A stretch of 64,000 nucleotides of DNA from Anaerocolumna aminovalerica. Its GTDB lineage: Bacteria; Bacillota; Clostridia; Lachnospirales; Lachnospiraceae. The position numbers and the translations under genes were made by a program. Under the pieces are notes generated by a model that was given only the letters and a program-made list of their open reading frames with translations, did no database searches and had not been told where the DNA came from. Position 1 is the first letter of the stretch. Each line of letters starts with the position of its first letter. Below are positions 1-9,266 of this stretch, one piece after another. The stretch is from contig NZ_FOWD01000006.1 in the NCBI RefSeq assembly GCF_900115365.1, positions 1-64,000 on the forward strand, read 5' to 3'.

Positions 1-219
1 TGGATAAAAACAGCCGAATCATCGGGTATTACCGAATTTGAGAAATGTGCATCTACATATCGAAATTGGTCAAAAGAGATATTGAATGCGTTTAAATATG
101 GGCTCACAAATGGACCAACAGAAGGATTTAATAACAAAATAAAGGTGCTTAAACGTAACTCATTTGGAATCAAAAATTTCAGAAGGTTCCGAACCAGAAT
201 TTTACATTGTACTAGATAA
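1..219 (+). CDS. ISL3-family transposase, C-terminal 72 residues (5' end outside window)
   Basis: Frame 1 is open from the first base to a TAA at 217-219. It reads through the block NGPTEGFNNKIKVLKR followed by SFGIKNF and RRFRTRIL, the conserved end of the DDE_Tnp_ISL3 domain; the Glu in TEG is the expected last residue of the DDE triad. The family catalyses cut-and-paste movement of the element. Whether the protein is intact upstream cannot be seen. The terminal repeat lies about 130 bases downstream, as expected for an ISL3 right end. Confidence 0.8.
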   Translation, partial: WIKTAESSGITEFEKCASTYRNWSKEILNAFKYGLTNGPTEGFNNKIKVLKRNSFGIKNFRRFRTRILHCTR

Positions 220-354
220 TTTTAAAGAGACTGACACGGAGGTTTATTTCGTGTACCCAAAAACAGATAATTATAAGTAGAATATCAAAAAGGCTCTAAT
301 ACCAGTTGTAAAGTGGGTTCCAAGGGAACCCACCCCAAAACTTGACAAAGAGCC
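1..354 (+). mobile_element. Right end of an ISL3-family insertion sequence
   Basis: The stretch carries the C-terminus of a transposase followed by about 130 bases of non-coding IS end. Read on the minus strand, the end is GGCTCTTTGTCAAGTTTTGG (outer edge near 354), the terminal inverted repeat type known for ISL3 elements. Just inside it lies a perfect 9-bp stem (313-321 with 325-333, 3-base loop). The left end is outside the window, so neither completeness nor the 8-bp target duplication usual for the family can be checked. Confidence 0.8.
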
Positions 355-367
355 CCTTTTTTATCAT

Positions 368-1429
368 TTATTTGAATAAGTGTATGGTGCCTTCATCATT
401 CATTTTCTTTAAGATAGTTACAATAATCGGAAACATAAATAATCCTATTATTCCAAGCAGCTGGACTCCTACGAACATACAGATTAATGTTACTACCGGA
501 TGGAGGCCAATTTGCTGTCCCACTACTCTTGGTTCTAAAGCCTGCCTTACTGCGGTTATAATCAGATACATGATTAACATTCCCACACCGATTTTGGTAT
601 TTCCCAGTACGAACCCTATAATTGACCATGGTATTAAGATGGCTCCGGTTCCTAATATAGGCATTATATCTACAATCGCAACAACAACACCTAGTAAGAT
701 TGCATTAGGTATACTTAAAATAGAAAATCCTAAGGATAATTCCACAAAAGTTATTGTTATTAGAGTAGCATATGCTTTAATAAATTTAATTAATGTTCCT
801 ACAATATTTTCCTTTATCCGAACTACCATGTTACGCTTTTCATCAGATAACTGTCTTAATACAAAGTCAACAATCTTGTGAAAGTCAATAGTAAAGAAGA
901 ATGAAGATACAATTGTAAAAATTAAGTTAATAATCATGGAGGGAATTTGAGTTGCTACTTTGGTAACTGCTCCAATTACCGATTCCGACGTGGACTTTAT
1001 GTAGCCAAAAATGGCATCATTAATGGTATCCAATCGTTCTTCTAAGAATGGTTCTATATTAGGGAACCTGGTTAGAAGATCATTATTGACTGAATTTAAT
1101 GCCGGTTCTAATTTTTCCGCATATAATCCAGGCAGTTTAGAAAATAGTTCAATAATAAAGGATACTACTTTTGCTCCAACCATTATTGCCAGTAATACAA
1201 TAATGCTATAAAAAACAAGCAGAATGAATATGGAAACAAAGGAACGTTGTATATGTGTTTTCTTTGATATTGAATCAATGGATTTGCGTAAAATTGCCGC
1301 AACCAGCATACCAATAACAAAAGGCATTAAAAGAGGCAGTAAATATTTAAAGCCTATAAAGATAATCCCCAGTGTCACTGCTATGAAAAGAAAATGTATC
1401 AGAAACGCTTTTTGTTTTTCTAAATTCAT
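368..1429 (-). CDS. AI-2E family transporter (PerM/YtvI-like membrane permease)
   Basis: A 353-residue polytopic membrane protein with paired N-terminal hydrophobic segments (about residues 10-45 and 60-90), a soluble amphipathic middle, and a C-terminal membrane block containing PRVVGQQIGLHPVVTL, the signature region of the AI-2E/PerM family. Members export small molecules or act in Na+/H+ exchange; the name is historical and no autoinducer role is implied. The ATG is preceded by AAAGGAGGAG. It follows ktrA by 17 bases, so it is probably the last gene of the ktrB-ktrA operon, which would suit an ion-homeostasis role (inference). The gene stops just beside the insertion-sequence end. Confidence 0.8.
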   Translation of the reverse strand: MNLEKQKAFLIHFLFIAVTLGIIFIGFKYLLPLLMPFVIGMLVAAILRKSIDSISKKTHIQRSFVSIFILLVFYSIIVLLAIMVGAKVVSFIIELFSKLPGLYAEKLEPALNSVNNDLLTRFPNIEPFLEERLDTINDAIFGYIKSTSESVIGAVTKVATQIPSMIINLIFTIVSSFFFTIDFHKIVDFVLRQLSDEKRNMVVRIKENIVGTLIKFIKAYATLITITFVELSLGFSILSIPNAILLGVVVAIVDIMPILGTGAILIPWSIIGFVLGNTKIGVGMLIMYLIITAVRQALEPRVVGQQIGLHPVVTLICMFVGVQLLGIIGLFMFPIIVTILKKMNDEGTIHLFK

Positions 1430-1446
1430 TCTGTGCTCCTCCTTTG

Positions 1447-2124
1447 TTAACGAAGACCTCTTAAAAATAATTCAAATTTCTTCAGTTCATCCTTTTTACC
1501 AACAACTACTACTTTATCGTCTTCTCTAAGAACATAATCCGGAGTGATTTCAGTAATGGTATCTCCTTCTCGTTCAATAGCAATAATATTTAGTTTATAT
1601 TTTTGACGTAAATTTGCCTCTAATACAGTTTGGCCTGCTATTTTATTAGTTAATTTTACTTCTGATATATTGATATCACCTTTTAACTCAATTGAATCCA
1701 CCGTACTGGATGATATCAGTCTGTTAGCAAGACGAATTGCCATATCATTTTCAGGATAAATGACCTCAGCACCGATTTTCTCTAAAATCAAACCTTGCTC
1801 ATAGCTAAAAGCTTTTGCTATTACTCTTGGCACTCCCATACTAATAACATTTAGAGTGGTTAAAATACTAACGTCAACCTTCTCACCAATACATACTATG
1901 ACAGTACCACAGTTTTGTATTCCAGCATCCTCTAAACTTTCTTTATCCAATGGGCCTACTACAAAGGCATTCTCTGTAATATTTCTTATTTGTTTAATTT
2001 TACTTTCATTATTGTCAATTACCAGTACTTCTTTTCCTGCATCTGCTAAAGTTTTTGCAAGTGCAAATCCAAATCTTCCAAGACCGATAATACCAAATTC
2101 TATAATTGCTTTATGCTGTAACAT
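1447..2124 (-). CDS. ktrA: KtrA/TrkA-type potassium uptake regulatory subunit
   Basis: A 225-residue soluble protein with an N-terminal RCK_N Rossmann domain (GLGRFGFALAKTL near residues 14-26, with the acidic residue of VIDNNE closing the nucleotide site) and a C-terminal RCK_C domain (about 140-225). Such proteins form an octameric ring under the KtrB channel, gate K+ uptake with ATP/ADP, and in Firmicutes often bind c-di-AMP through RCK_C. The SD AAGGAGG sits 7 bases before the ATG. It lies directly downstream of ktrB, the usual partner. KtrA and KtrC types cannot be told apart from sequence alone. Confidence 0.88.
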   Translation of the reverse strand: MLQHKAIIEFGIIGLGRFGFALAKTLADAGKEVLVIDNNESKIKQIRNITENAFVVGPLDKESLEDAGIQNCGTVIVCIGEKVDVSILTTLNVISMGVPRVIAKAFSYEQGLILEKIGAEVIYPENDMAIRLANRLISSSTVDSIELKGDINISEVKLTNKIAGQTVLEANLRQKYKLNIIAIEREGDTITEITPDYVLREDDKVVVVGKKDELKKFELFLRGLR

Positions 2125-2198
2125 TGCATATCCTCCTTAAGGTCTTTATTTCTGCTGCTAAAATAAATATTTGCAGCCTGCTTATAAAAGCTATAGGT

Positions 2199-3491
2199 TT
2201 ATCCGATTGTTATACTTTCTTCTGAATAAGTTACACTTGACAATGGTTTAAAGATCCATATAGTTGCTATGGTTAAAGGTCCTAAGCGCCCAATAAACAT
2301 GGTAAATATAATGATCAGTTTACTTATTACACTTAAATCAGGTGTAATTCCCGTTGACAGACCAACGGTACCAAATGCAGATACCACTTCAAAAAGTATT
2401 TGAATAAATGTATACTGCGGCTCCAGAATACTGATAATAAAGGAATCAATACATACTAAAACAACAGATAAAAAAGTAAGTATAAATGCTCTATAAATAA
2501 TCTCATTTGGCATCTTTCTCTTAAAAGCGGTACAATGTTTATTAGTTGCCACACTTATTGTACTCCTTATTAACGCAAAAAATGTAGTTGTTTTGATACC
2601 GCCACCGGTTGATGCCGGAGATGCACCGATGAACATTAATATAATTAAGGCAAATAAGCCAGCATTTGTAAAATCACCAACCGGGTAGGTACTAAAACCG
2701 GCTGTTCTTGCAGAGGTACTAAAGAAAAATGCACCTAGCCAGGTAATATCTTCTGTTAGCTTCATTGTTAAAGTACCAATAATTAACAATGCTGCTGTCA
2801 TGGTAATTACAACTTTTGAATGTAACGTAAATTTCTTGAAATTTCTCTTATGTATGATCTCTTTAATTACAAAAAAACCTAATCCGCCAAAAATAATTAA
2901 ACCACATGTAGTTAGGTTTAATAAGACGTTGTTTTGATATGGTATTAAGTTACGTAAACCTCCCAAAATATCAAAACCAGAGTTATTAAAAGCAGCTACA
3001 GAATGGAATAAACTGATTCCCAAAGCTTTTAGAGGCGGATAATCCTTGGAAAATACAATAAAGCTTAGGATTGTTCCGATTGTCTCAAAAAATAAGGTAA
3101 CATAAAGTATGGATTTAACCAGCTTTACTATACCTTTCATGGAATCCAGATTGTAAGCTTCCTTAACCAGTATACGATCTTTAAAGCTTACTTTTTTTCC
3201 GGCAAGTATAATTATGCCGACTCCCACTGAAGTAACACCTAAACCGCCGATTTGAATCAACATTCCTAAAACTGTTTGTCCAAATACGTTAAAGTGATCT
3301 GCCGTATCAATAGCAATTAACCCCGTAACACAAACTGCACTTGTTGAGGTAAATAATGCATCAATAAATGCCACTTCTGCTCCTTCATTCTGTGAGATAG
3401 GGAGGTATAATATTAAGGCTCCCAATAATATCACCGTCATAAATCCAATAGTAATAAATCTTCCCGGACTCATTTTCTTAAAAACAGCCAT
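2199..3491 (-). CDS. ktrB: KtrB/TrkH-type potassium uptake channel subunit
   Basis: A 430-residue membrane protein of the Trk/Ktr/HKT superfamily. The four pore loops are visible in order: AVCVTGL, AAFNNSGFD, ARTAGFST and AFGTVGLSTG, each with the selectivity-filter glycine. It moves K+, usually with Na+, across the cytoplasmic membrane together with the RCK subunit encoded downstream. An upstream in-frame ATG-type extension of 21 residues exists, but the start at MAVFKKMSPGRF has the better SD (GAAGGAAAT) and begins just before the first membrane segment, so it was chosen. It is the first gene of the ktrB-ktrA-permease operon. Confidence 0.88.
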   Translation of the reverse strand: MAVFKKMSPGRFITIGFMTVILLGALILYLPISQNEGAEVAFIDALFTSTSAVCVTGLIAIDTADHFNVFGQTVLGMLIQIGGLGVTSVGVGIIILAGKKVSFKDRILVKEAYNLDSMKGIVKLVKSILYVTLFFETIGTILSFIVFSKDYPPLKALGISLFHSVAAFNNSGFDILGGLRNLIPYQNNVLLNLTTCGLIIFGGLGFFVIKEIIHKRNFKKFTLHSKVVITMTAALLIIGTLTMKLTEDITWLGAFFFSTSARTAGFSTYPVGDFTNAGLFALIILMFIGASPASTGGGIKTTTFFALIRSTISVATNKHCTAFKRKMPNEIIYRAFILTFLSVVLVCIDSFIISILEPQYTFIQILFEVVSAFGTVGLSTGITPDLSVISKLIIIFTMFIGRLGPLTIATIWIFKPLSSVTYSEESITIG

Positions 3492-3636
3492 ATTTCCTTC
3501 TTTCTGCAATGTACAATATTGCTTACTATGAAATGTACTACTGCATAATAACACAATTAAATTATAATATCAATATGGTAAAATGTTAAATTTATCTCTA
3601 GAAAATATTGATGATAATTTCCTAATAAACTTAAAG

Positions 3637-3668
3637 AAAATGGCCATTAATTTGGTAATGGCCATTTT
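3637..3668 (-). terminator. Rho-independent terminator of the MarR/ABC operon
   Basis: A perfect 13-bp stem (3637-3649 with 3656-3668) has a 6-base loop and A/T runs at both edges, so it could act in either direction. It lies 22 bases past the stop of the second ABC gene and also faces the ktrB promoter region. Confidence 0.75.
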
Positions 3669-3690
3669 GTAAAAAACAATTTAAGCGGTA

Positions 3691-5604
3691 TTATGAAAGC
3701 TCAAATGCACCGGTATAAAGTTGATGATATTTTCCTTTTTTCTCAATAAGTTCTTTATGGCTTCCTCTTTCAATTACTCTTCCTTGTTCTAATACCATGA
3801 TCACATCAGAATTTTTAACCGTAGATAATCTGTGGGCAATAACGAATACCGTTCTTCCCTCCATCAGCTTATCCATACCTTCCTGTACGATTTTTTCTGT
3901 TCTTGTATCAATACTGGAGGTAGCTTCATCCAATATTAGAACCGGCGGATCTGCTATGGCCGCTCTGGCAATGGCAAGGAGCTGTCTTTGTCCCTGTGAC
4001 AGGTTCCCCCCGTCACCAGTGATCATAGTTTGATAGCCCTCAGGCAAATGCCTTATAAACATATCTGCATTGGCTAATTTAGCTGCTGCAACCACTTCTT
4101 CCTCAGTTGCATCAAGTTTACCGTACCGTATATTATCTGCAACGGTTCCGGTAAACAGGTGTGTATCCTGCAATACGATACCAAGGGATTTTCTTAAATC
4201 TGCTTTTTTAATTTTATTTATATTGATATCATCATACTTAATTTTACCGTCCTGAATATCATAAAAACGGTTTATTAAGTTAGTTATGGTTGTTTTACCG
4301 GCTCCGGTGGCACCAACAAAGGCAATCTTCTGCCCTTGTTTTGCATATAAAGAAATATTGTGTAACACTGTTTTTTCTTCTGAATATCCAAAATCTACAT
4401 TATCAAAAACTACTTCTCCAAGCATTTGCTTATAGGATACCCTTCCATCATTATGAGGATGCTTCCATGCCCATACTCCCGTACGTTCCGGCACTTCTTT
4501 AATCTCACCGTTGTCCTGTATTTTCGCATTTACTAACTTTACATATCCGTCGTCTGTTTCCGGTTCTTCATCCATCAGAATAAAGATTCGTTCAGCACCT
4601 GCTAAAGCCATAATAACCGCATTAATCTGATTGGAGATTTGTCCAACCGTACCGTTTAAGTTTCGTGACAATTGTAAAAAGGCTGCAATTCCTCCAAGGG
4701 TAAAACCACTTACATCATTAATGGCCAACAGTGAACCAACCACAGCCACCAGCACGAAATTCAAATAACCGATATTACCTAATATAGGCATTAAGGAATT
4801 GGCAAATTTATTTGCATGGTACGCACTCTGTCTAAGATTATTATTTAACTGTACAAATCTCTCCTTGGATTCTTCTTCATAATTAAATACTTTAACTACT
4901 TTTTGCCCCTCCATCATTTCTTCAATATATCCATTGAGAATACCCAGGTTCTTTTGCTGTTCCATAAAATGTTTCCCGCTTTTTCCTGCTACTTTTTTAG
5001 TAACCATTGTCATTAAAATAATCATTAGAATTTCTACAATAGTTAAAGGTATATTCATTACAATCATGGAAACAAATACACTGATTATAGTAATAATAGA
5101 AGCAAGCAGCTGAGGCAGACTCTGGCTGATCATCTCCCTTAAGGTATCTGTATCATTGGTATATAAACTCATGATATTGCCATGTGCATGGGTATCAAAG
5201 AACTTAATAGGCAGTGTCTGCATATGGGTGAACATATCATCTCTTATTTTCTTTAAAGTACCCTGGGATACTTTCATCATCATTCTGTTGTATATATAGG
5301 TAAATAGCACACCGCTGTAATAGATAAATGCAAGAGTCAGTATACCTTTTAGTAATGGTACAAAGCTGGTTTCTGTTTTATTTAGTAATGGAGTAATATA
5401 GTCATCAAATAATACTCTAAGAAATAAAATACCGCTTAAATTAGCAAGAGAACTTAATACAATTGCTATAACTACAAAGAATAAATAAAACTTGTATTCT
5501 TTTAATATAATATTTAGCAGTCGTTTGGTGGTTATTAGAGGGTTGGTTTTTGCAATTTTCATTTCCCCTGCTTTATCTGAAATAGCTGCTTTCCTATTCT
5601 TCAT
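3691..5604 (-). CDS. ABC exporter half-transporter, canonical-site subunit of a heterodimer
   Basis: A 637-residue protein: a six-segment ABC transmembrane domain (about residues 35-345) and a C-terminal ATPase. Walker A is GATGAGKTT, the signature is LSQGQRQ (second G replaced by Q), Walker B is VLILDEATS with the catalytic Glu, and the switch is AHRLST. Its partner upstream lacks the catalytic Glu, the asymmetric pattern known for heterodimeric multidrug exporters such as BmrCD, LmrCD and TM287/288. An insertion of about 35 residues (VPERTGVWAWKHPHNDG) precedes the ATPase core. The gene overlaps its partner by 11 bases, and both follow a marR gene. Drug or peptide export is inferred. Confidence 0.85.
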   Translation of the reverse strand: MKNRKAAISDKAGEMKIAKTNPLITTKRLLNIILKEYKFYLFFVVIAIVLSSLANLSGILFLRVLFDDYITPLLNKTETSFVPLLKGILTLAFIYYSGVLFTYIYNRMMMKVSQGTLKKIRDDMFTHMQTLPIKFFDTHAHGNIMSLYTNDTDTLREMISQSLPQLLASIITIISVFVSMIVMNIPLTIVEILMIILMTMVTKKVAGKSGKHFMEQQKNLGILNGYIEEMMEGQKVVKVFNYEEESKERFVQLNNNLRQSAYHANKFANSLMPILGNIGYLNFVLVAVVGSLLAINDVSGFTLGGIAAFLQLSRNLNGTVGQISNQINAVIMALAGAERIFILMDEEPETDDGYVKLVNAKIQDNGEIKEVPERTGVWAWKHPHNDGRVSYKQMLGEVVFDNVDFGYSEEKTVLHNISLYAKQGQKIAFVGATGAGKTTITNLINRFYDIQDGKIKYDDININKIKKADLRKSLGIVLQDTHLFTGTVADNIRYGKLDATEEEVVAAAKLANADMFIRHLPEGYQTMITGDGGNLSQGQRQLLAIARAAIADPPVLILDEATSSIDTRTEKIVQEGMDKLMEGRTVFVIAHRLSTVKNSDVIMVLEQGRVIERGSHKELIEKKGKYHQLYTGAFELS

Positions 5605-7330
5605 CCGTGTCAGCCCCCTTTACCTGCGATTCAAATACTTCTTTATAAATATCGTTGTTCTTTAATAATTCTTCGTGGGTTCCAAAACCATGGACTCTGC
5701 CGTCATCCAGTACTATAATCTTATCTGCCTCCTGAACAGATGAAATACGCTGAGCAATTATAATCTTGGTTGTATTCGGAATGGACTCTTTTAATGCTTT
5801 TTGTATTAAAGCATCTGTTTTTGTATCTACTGCACTGGTGGAATCATCCATAATTAAAATCTTGGGTTTCTTAAGTAAAGCTCTGGCAATGGTAAGTCTT
5901 TGTTTCTGTCCTCCGGATACATTGGTACCACCCTGCTCAATATAGGTGTCGTATTTTTGCGGAAATGTATCAATGAACTCACTGGCCTGTGCTAATTTAC
6001 AGGCTTCTATAATTTCTTCCTCAGAAGCATATTTATTTCCCCATCTTAGATTCTCTTTGATAGTACCGGAGAATAGGACATTTTTTTGAAGCACCATAGA
6101 AACCTGATCCCTTAATGTTTTAAGGTCATAGTCTCTTACGTCCACACCGCCAATCTTTACAGAACCCCCTGTTACATCGTAAAGTCTTGGTATCAATTGC
6201 ACCAAGGTAGTTTTCGCACTACCGGTACCGCCGATAATTCCAATGGTTTCTCCTGAACGGATAGTTAAATTAACATTTTCTAAGTTTAAATTATCTTCCT
6301 TGCCTGCATAACTAAAATTCACATGTTCAAAAACAATGGAACCATCTTTTACTTCATATACCGGATTTTCTCTATTGGTTAAATCACTTTTCTCAACCAA
6401 TACTTCCCCGATTCTTTCCATAGCGGGTCTGGCTATAATCATCATAACAAATATCATGGACAGCATCATTAAGCTATTTAGAATTATAGAAGAATAAGTA
6501 AATAAAGTCATAAGTTGACCGGTAGTCATGGTATCTGATACAATTTGCTTTGCACCCAGCCAGGACAGAAGAAGAACGGTGGTATACATAGCAAATTGCA
6601 TAACCGGTGCATTCAGTATTACGTAATTTAATGCCTTTAAAAAGTATTGGTATATAACTTCAGATGCTTTTTTAAATTTCTTTACTTCATGCTCTTCTCT
6701 TACATAGGCTTTTACAAAACGAATGCCTGTTAAGTTTTCCTGTACACTGGCATTTAAAATATCATATTTTTCAAAAACCTTTACAAAATTGGGGTGAGCA
6801 TGCATGATTATTGAATATAATGCAAAACCAAGAAAAGCAATGGTACCCAAGAATATAAGAGCCGCTTGACGGCTTATATAAAAACTCATAATCATAGCTG
6901 CAACTAACATGATAGGCGCTCTCACCGCTACCCGGATTATCATTTGGAAGGCATTCTGAACATTGGTAACATCAGTGGTTAATCTTGTTATTAAACCTGA
7001 TGTAGAGTATTTGTCCATATTGGCAAATGAAAATTCCTGAATGTTATAATAGATGCCTTTTCTTAGATTTCCCGCAAAACCGGAGGAAGCCCTTGCTGCA
7101 TACCTGCCGGACAGTACACCAAAAATTAAAGCCAACATAGAGACTCCTACCATAATAAGCCCGCTTTTATAGACATACTCCATGTCCCCCATTCCTACAC
7201 CAATATCAATCATATTCGCCATTAAGTAGGGGATGATAATATCTGCAATTACTTCTAGAATAATAAATACTGGCGATAATATGGCAGCTTTTTTATATTC
7301 TCCTACATATCCTGCTATTTTTTTTATCAT
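5594..7330 (-). CDS. ABC exporter half-transporter, degenerate-site subunit of a heterodimer
   Basis: A 578-residue membrane-ATPase fusion. The transmembrane domain covers about residues 1-300. The ATPase has Walker A GGTGSAKTT (Ala in place of the usual second Gly), an intact signature VSGGQKQR, Walker B ILIMDDSTS with Asp replacing the catalytic Glu, and AQRISS with Gln in place of the switch His. These losses mark the degenerate site of heterodimeric exporters, so it is expected to work only with the downstream subunit. The SD AAAGGAGAT precedes the ATG. It lies 33 bases behind marR in one operon. Confidence 0.86.
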   Translation of the reverse strand: MIKKIAGYVGEYKKAAILSPVFIILEVIADIIIPYLMANMIDIGVGMGDMEYVYKSGLIMVGVSMLALIFGVLSGRYAARASSGFAGNLRKGIYYNIQEFSFANMDKYSTSGLITRLTTDVTNVQNAFQMIIRVAVRAPIMLVAAMIMSFYISRQAALIFLGTIAFLGFALYSIIMHAHPNFVKVFEKYDILNASVQENLTGIRFVKAYVREEHEVKKFKKASEVIYQYFLKALNYVILNAPVMQFAMYTTVLLLSWLGAKQIVSDTMTTGQLMTLFTYSSIILNSLMMLSMIFVMMIIARPAMERIGEVLVEKSDLTNRENPVYEVKDGSIVFEHVNFSYAGKEDNLNLENVNLTIRSGETIGIIGGTGSAKTTLVQLIPRLYDVTGGSVKIGGVDVRDYDLKTLRDQVSMVLQKNVLFSGTIKENLRWGNKYASEEEIIEACKLAQASEFIDTFPQKYDTYIEQGGTNVSGGQKQRLTIARALLKKPKILIMDDSTSAVDTKTDALIQKALKESIPNTTKIIIAQRISSVQEADKIIVLDDGRVHGFGTHEELLKNNDIYKEVFESQVKGADTDEE

Positions 7331-7363
7331 GTAACTATCTCCTTTAAATTACTCACTAATTTC

Positions 7364-7801
7364 TTAACTAAATGAATCATCTACGGTTTTTGCTAATTTA
7401 TCCAGTAATTCCATCAGAATACTCTCTTCCTCCTTGGTTAACCCACTGGATAATAAGTTTTCCATATCAATTAATTCCTTATGAACTGCATCATAAAGTT
7501 CATTGCCTTTATCCATAAGAAGGATTTTTTTGCACCGGCCATCTTCCTCCGCACTGATACGTTTTAGAATTCCTCGGCTTTCCATTAAGTTTAGTACACT
7601 TGTTACAGACGAGCCCCTTATATTAAATCTTTCCTCAATATCTTTTTGAAAGATATCACCTTTGGGAGATTCCCTATATACAAAACTTATGATTCTTCCC
7701 TGAATGATCGATAAACCATATTGGGAAAAGTTCTTTCCTAATACTCTGTCAATTTTACGTGACAAATGAATAATTTTTTGCCCAATATATTCTTGTTTCA
7801 A
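7364..7801 (-). CDS. MarR-family transcriptional regulator of the ABC exporter
   Basis: A 145-residue winged-helix protein. The HTH/wing lies about residues 45-105 (KDIEERFNIRGSSVTSVLNLMESRGILKRI, then EEDGRCKKI for the wing). The start is TTG, 6 bases behind GAGGT; no ATG lies in a better place. The order marR-ABC-ABC is a well-known drug-responsive layout in Firmicutes. A palindrome TTAGACTTCTAA lies on its own promoter around the expected transcription start, so autorepression released by a transported or related compound is likely (inference). Confidence 0.88.
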   Translation of the reverse strand: MKQEYIGQKIIHLSRKIDRVLGKNFSQYGLSIIQGRIISFVYRESPKGDIFQKDIEERFNIRGSSVTSVLNLMESRGILKRISAEEDGRCKKILLMDKGNELYDAVHKELIDMENLLSSGLTKEEESILMELLDKLAKTVDDSFS

Positions 7802-7831
7802 TTCCCGACCTCACTTTTTCAATAAAATTAA

Positions 7832-7875
7832 TTAGACTTCTAACTAATTATAGATATGAAGAATATAAAAGTCAA
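7832..7875 (-). promoter_or_regulatory. Promoter of the marR-ABC operon with overlapping MarR operator
   Basis: On the minus strand the -35 is TTGACT (7870-7875), the spacer is 17 bases and the -10 is TATAAT (7847-7852). A perfect 5-2-5 palindrome TTAGACTTCTAA (7832-7843) begins 4 bases after the -10, covering the likely start of transcription. It fits the TTAGnnnnCTAA form bound by SlyA/MarR proteins. Confidence 0.7.
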
Positions 7876-8010
7876 TATGAATGCTGGTATGATTTTTTGT
7901 TTTTTTCATATGATTTTATAGGTATTATGAATGTAAATAAATTACTATCCGATTTTAATAGAAGTATATTTATATACTATTTTTTTGATTTGAGGAATTT
8001 CCTAATAATT

Positions 8011-8044
8011 AAAAAAGAGACTGTAAAAACAATTAACAGCCTCT
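8011..8044 (-). terminator. Terminator after the M20 amidohydrolase gene
   Basis: On the minus strand a 9-bp stem with one G-U pair (8036-8044 with 8016-8024) is followed by six T residues. It lies 20 bases past the stop codon and ends the 10244-to-8064 operon. Confidence 0.75.
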
Positions 8045-8063
8045 TCCTTATGTTATAAAAGAA

Positions 8064-9239
8064 TTATTCACCCATATTTTCATTCTGGGCAGTCAAAACA
8101 CTTTGTGCCAGTAGCATTGCACCATATTTCAGAGCATCATCGTCTGTAGCAAAGTCAGCATAATGCCAGGGAGCACTGCCCCCTTCTTTTCCTACTCCAA
8201 GCCAATAAAAAAAAGTAGGAACATATTCAGAATAAACTGCAAAATCTTCAGAACCAAGACAAGGTTTTGTACTTACTACTGCTGTTTCTCCCATAGCTTG
8301 TACTGCTGCTTTGTAAGCTAACTGGTACATAGCTTCAGAATTACTCAAAAGGGGAACCCCGCCGGATTCATAAGTAACTTTAGCTTTACAGTTGTAAGCA
8401 CTTGCGGTATTCGTAACAATCTCTTCCAATCTTTTCTTAGCCAATTCATGTCCTTTCTTAGATAAGGCACGAATGGATCCGGTCATATGAAGCTGGTCAA
8501 CTATCAGATTCTCCGGAGTTCCTCCATGTATGGAACAAATAGATACTACTGCTGAATCCAAAGGGTCCATATTACGGCTTACAATAGTTTGAAGGGCACT
8601 AATGATACCTGCACCGCATACAATTGGGTCAATGGTTTGATGAGGCATACCCCCATGACCACCTTTTCCGGTTATTTGGACTGAAAAGTTATCCTTGGCT
8701 GCCATAAGGCTTCCCTTCTTCACCGCAACTTTTCCCGTTACAATCTCAGGACGGTTATGAAGTCCAAATAAATAATCCATTTTTACTTTTTCAAATAAAC
8801 CATGTTCTATTAATGCAGCCGCTCCGGAGGTAGTTTCCTCTCCAGGCTGGAATATGAATACCACATCCCCGGTAAGTTCCTCCTTATTGTCTGTTAATAA
8901 TTTGGCGGCACCCAGTAAAGAAGTTGTGTGGAAGTCGTGTCCGCAGGCATGCATAAGTCCTTTAATCAAAGACTTTGCCTCAACTTCAGCTGTTTCCACA
9001 CATTTTATTCCATCAATATCCGCCCGTAGTCCTACAACCAATCCTTTTTTACCAGTTTTTAAAATTCCTACCACACCTGTATCCATTCCCAGGTCAATTA
9101 CTTCAATTCCCAGTGCAATAAGTTTTTCTTTTATGAATTTGGTTGTTTCGTACTCCTCCATGGAAGTCTCAGGATGCTGATGCAAATAGGTCTTTATCTG
9201 CTTTAATTCCTTTTCTTCCGATTCTGTAATATATAACAT
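8064..9239 (-). CDS. M20D-family metal-dependent amidohydrolase
   Basis: A 391-residue peptidase-M20-type enzyme. The metal site is visible as HACGHDFHTT (about residue 100), the catalytic Glu pair as PGEETTSGA (about 135) and the terminal metal ligand region as CLGSEDFAVY (about 345); the dimerisation domain lies between about 185 and 295. The family removes acyl groups from N-acyl amino acids or similar amides (hippurate or IAA-amino acid hydrolase type). The exact substrate is not visible. The ATG at 9239, 5 bases behind GGAGG, was preferred to a TTG four codons earlier. It lies 27 bases behind the reductase gene, in one operon. Confidence 0.85.
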   Translation of the reverse strand: MLYITESEEKELKQIKTYLHQHPETSMEEYETTKFIKEKLIALGIEVIDLGMDTGVVGILKTGKKGLVVGLRADIDGIKCVETAEVEAKSLIKGLMHACGHDFHTTSLLGAAKLLTDNKEELTGDVVFIFQPGEETTSGAAALIEHGLFEKVKMDYLFGLHNRPEIVTGKVAVKKGSLMAAKDNFSVQITGKGGHGGMPHQTIDPIVCGAGIISALQTIVSRNMDPLDSAVVSICSIHGGTPENLIVDQLHMTGSIRALSKKGHELAKKRLEEIVTNTASAYNCKAKVTYESGGVPLLSNSEAMYQLAYKAAVQAMGETAVVSTKPCLGSEDFAVYSEYVPTFFYWLGVGKEGGSAPWHYADFATDDDALKYGAMLLAQSVLTAQNENMGE

Positions 9240-9266
9240 GATATCCTCCAAAAATATAAGATTTCA

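Noticed and set aside
342-881. Long open frame on the plus strand opposite the AI-2E-type permease gene
   Set aside because: The composition follows the complementary strand of a membrane protein, there is no SD, and no domain is seen; it is a shadow of the minus-strand gene.
3491-3636. c-di-AMP (ydaO-type) riboswitch upstream of ktrB
   Set aside because: ktr genes often carry one, but only about 145 bases lie between the gene and the next terminator, and none of the conserved ydaO blocks are visible.
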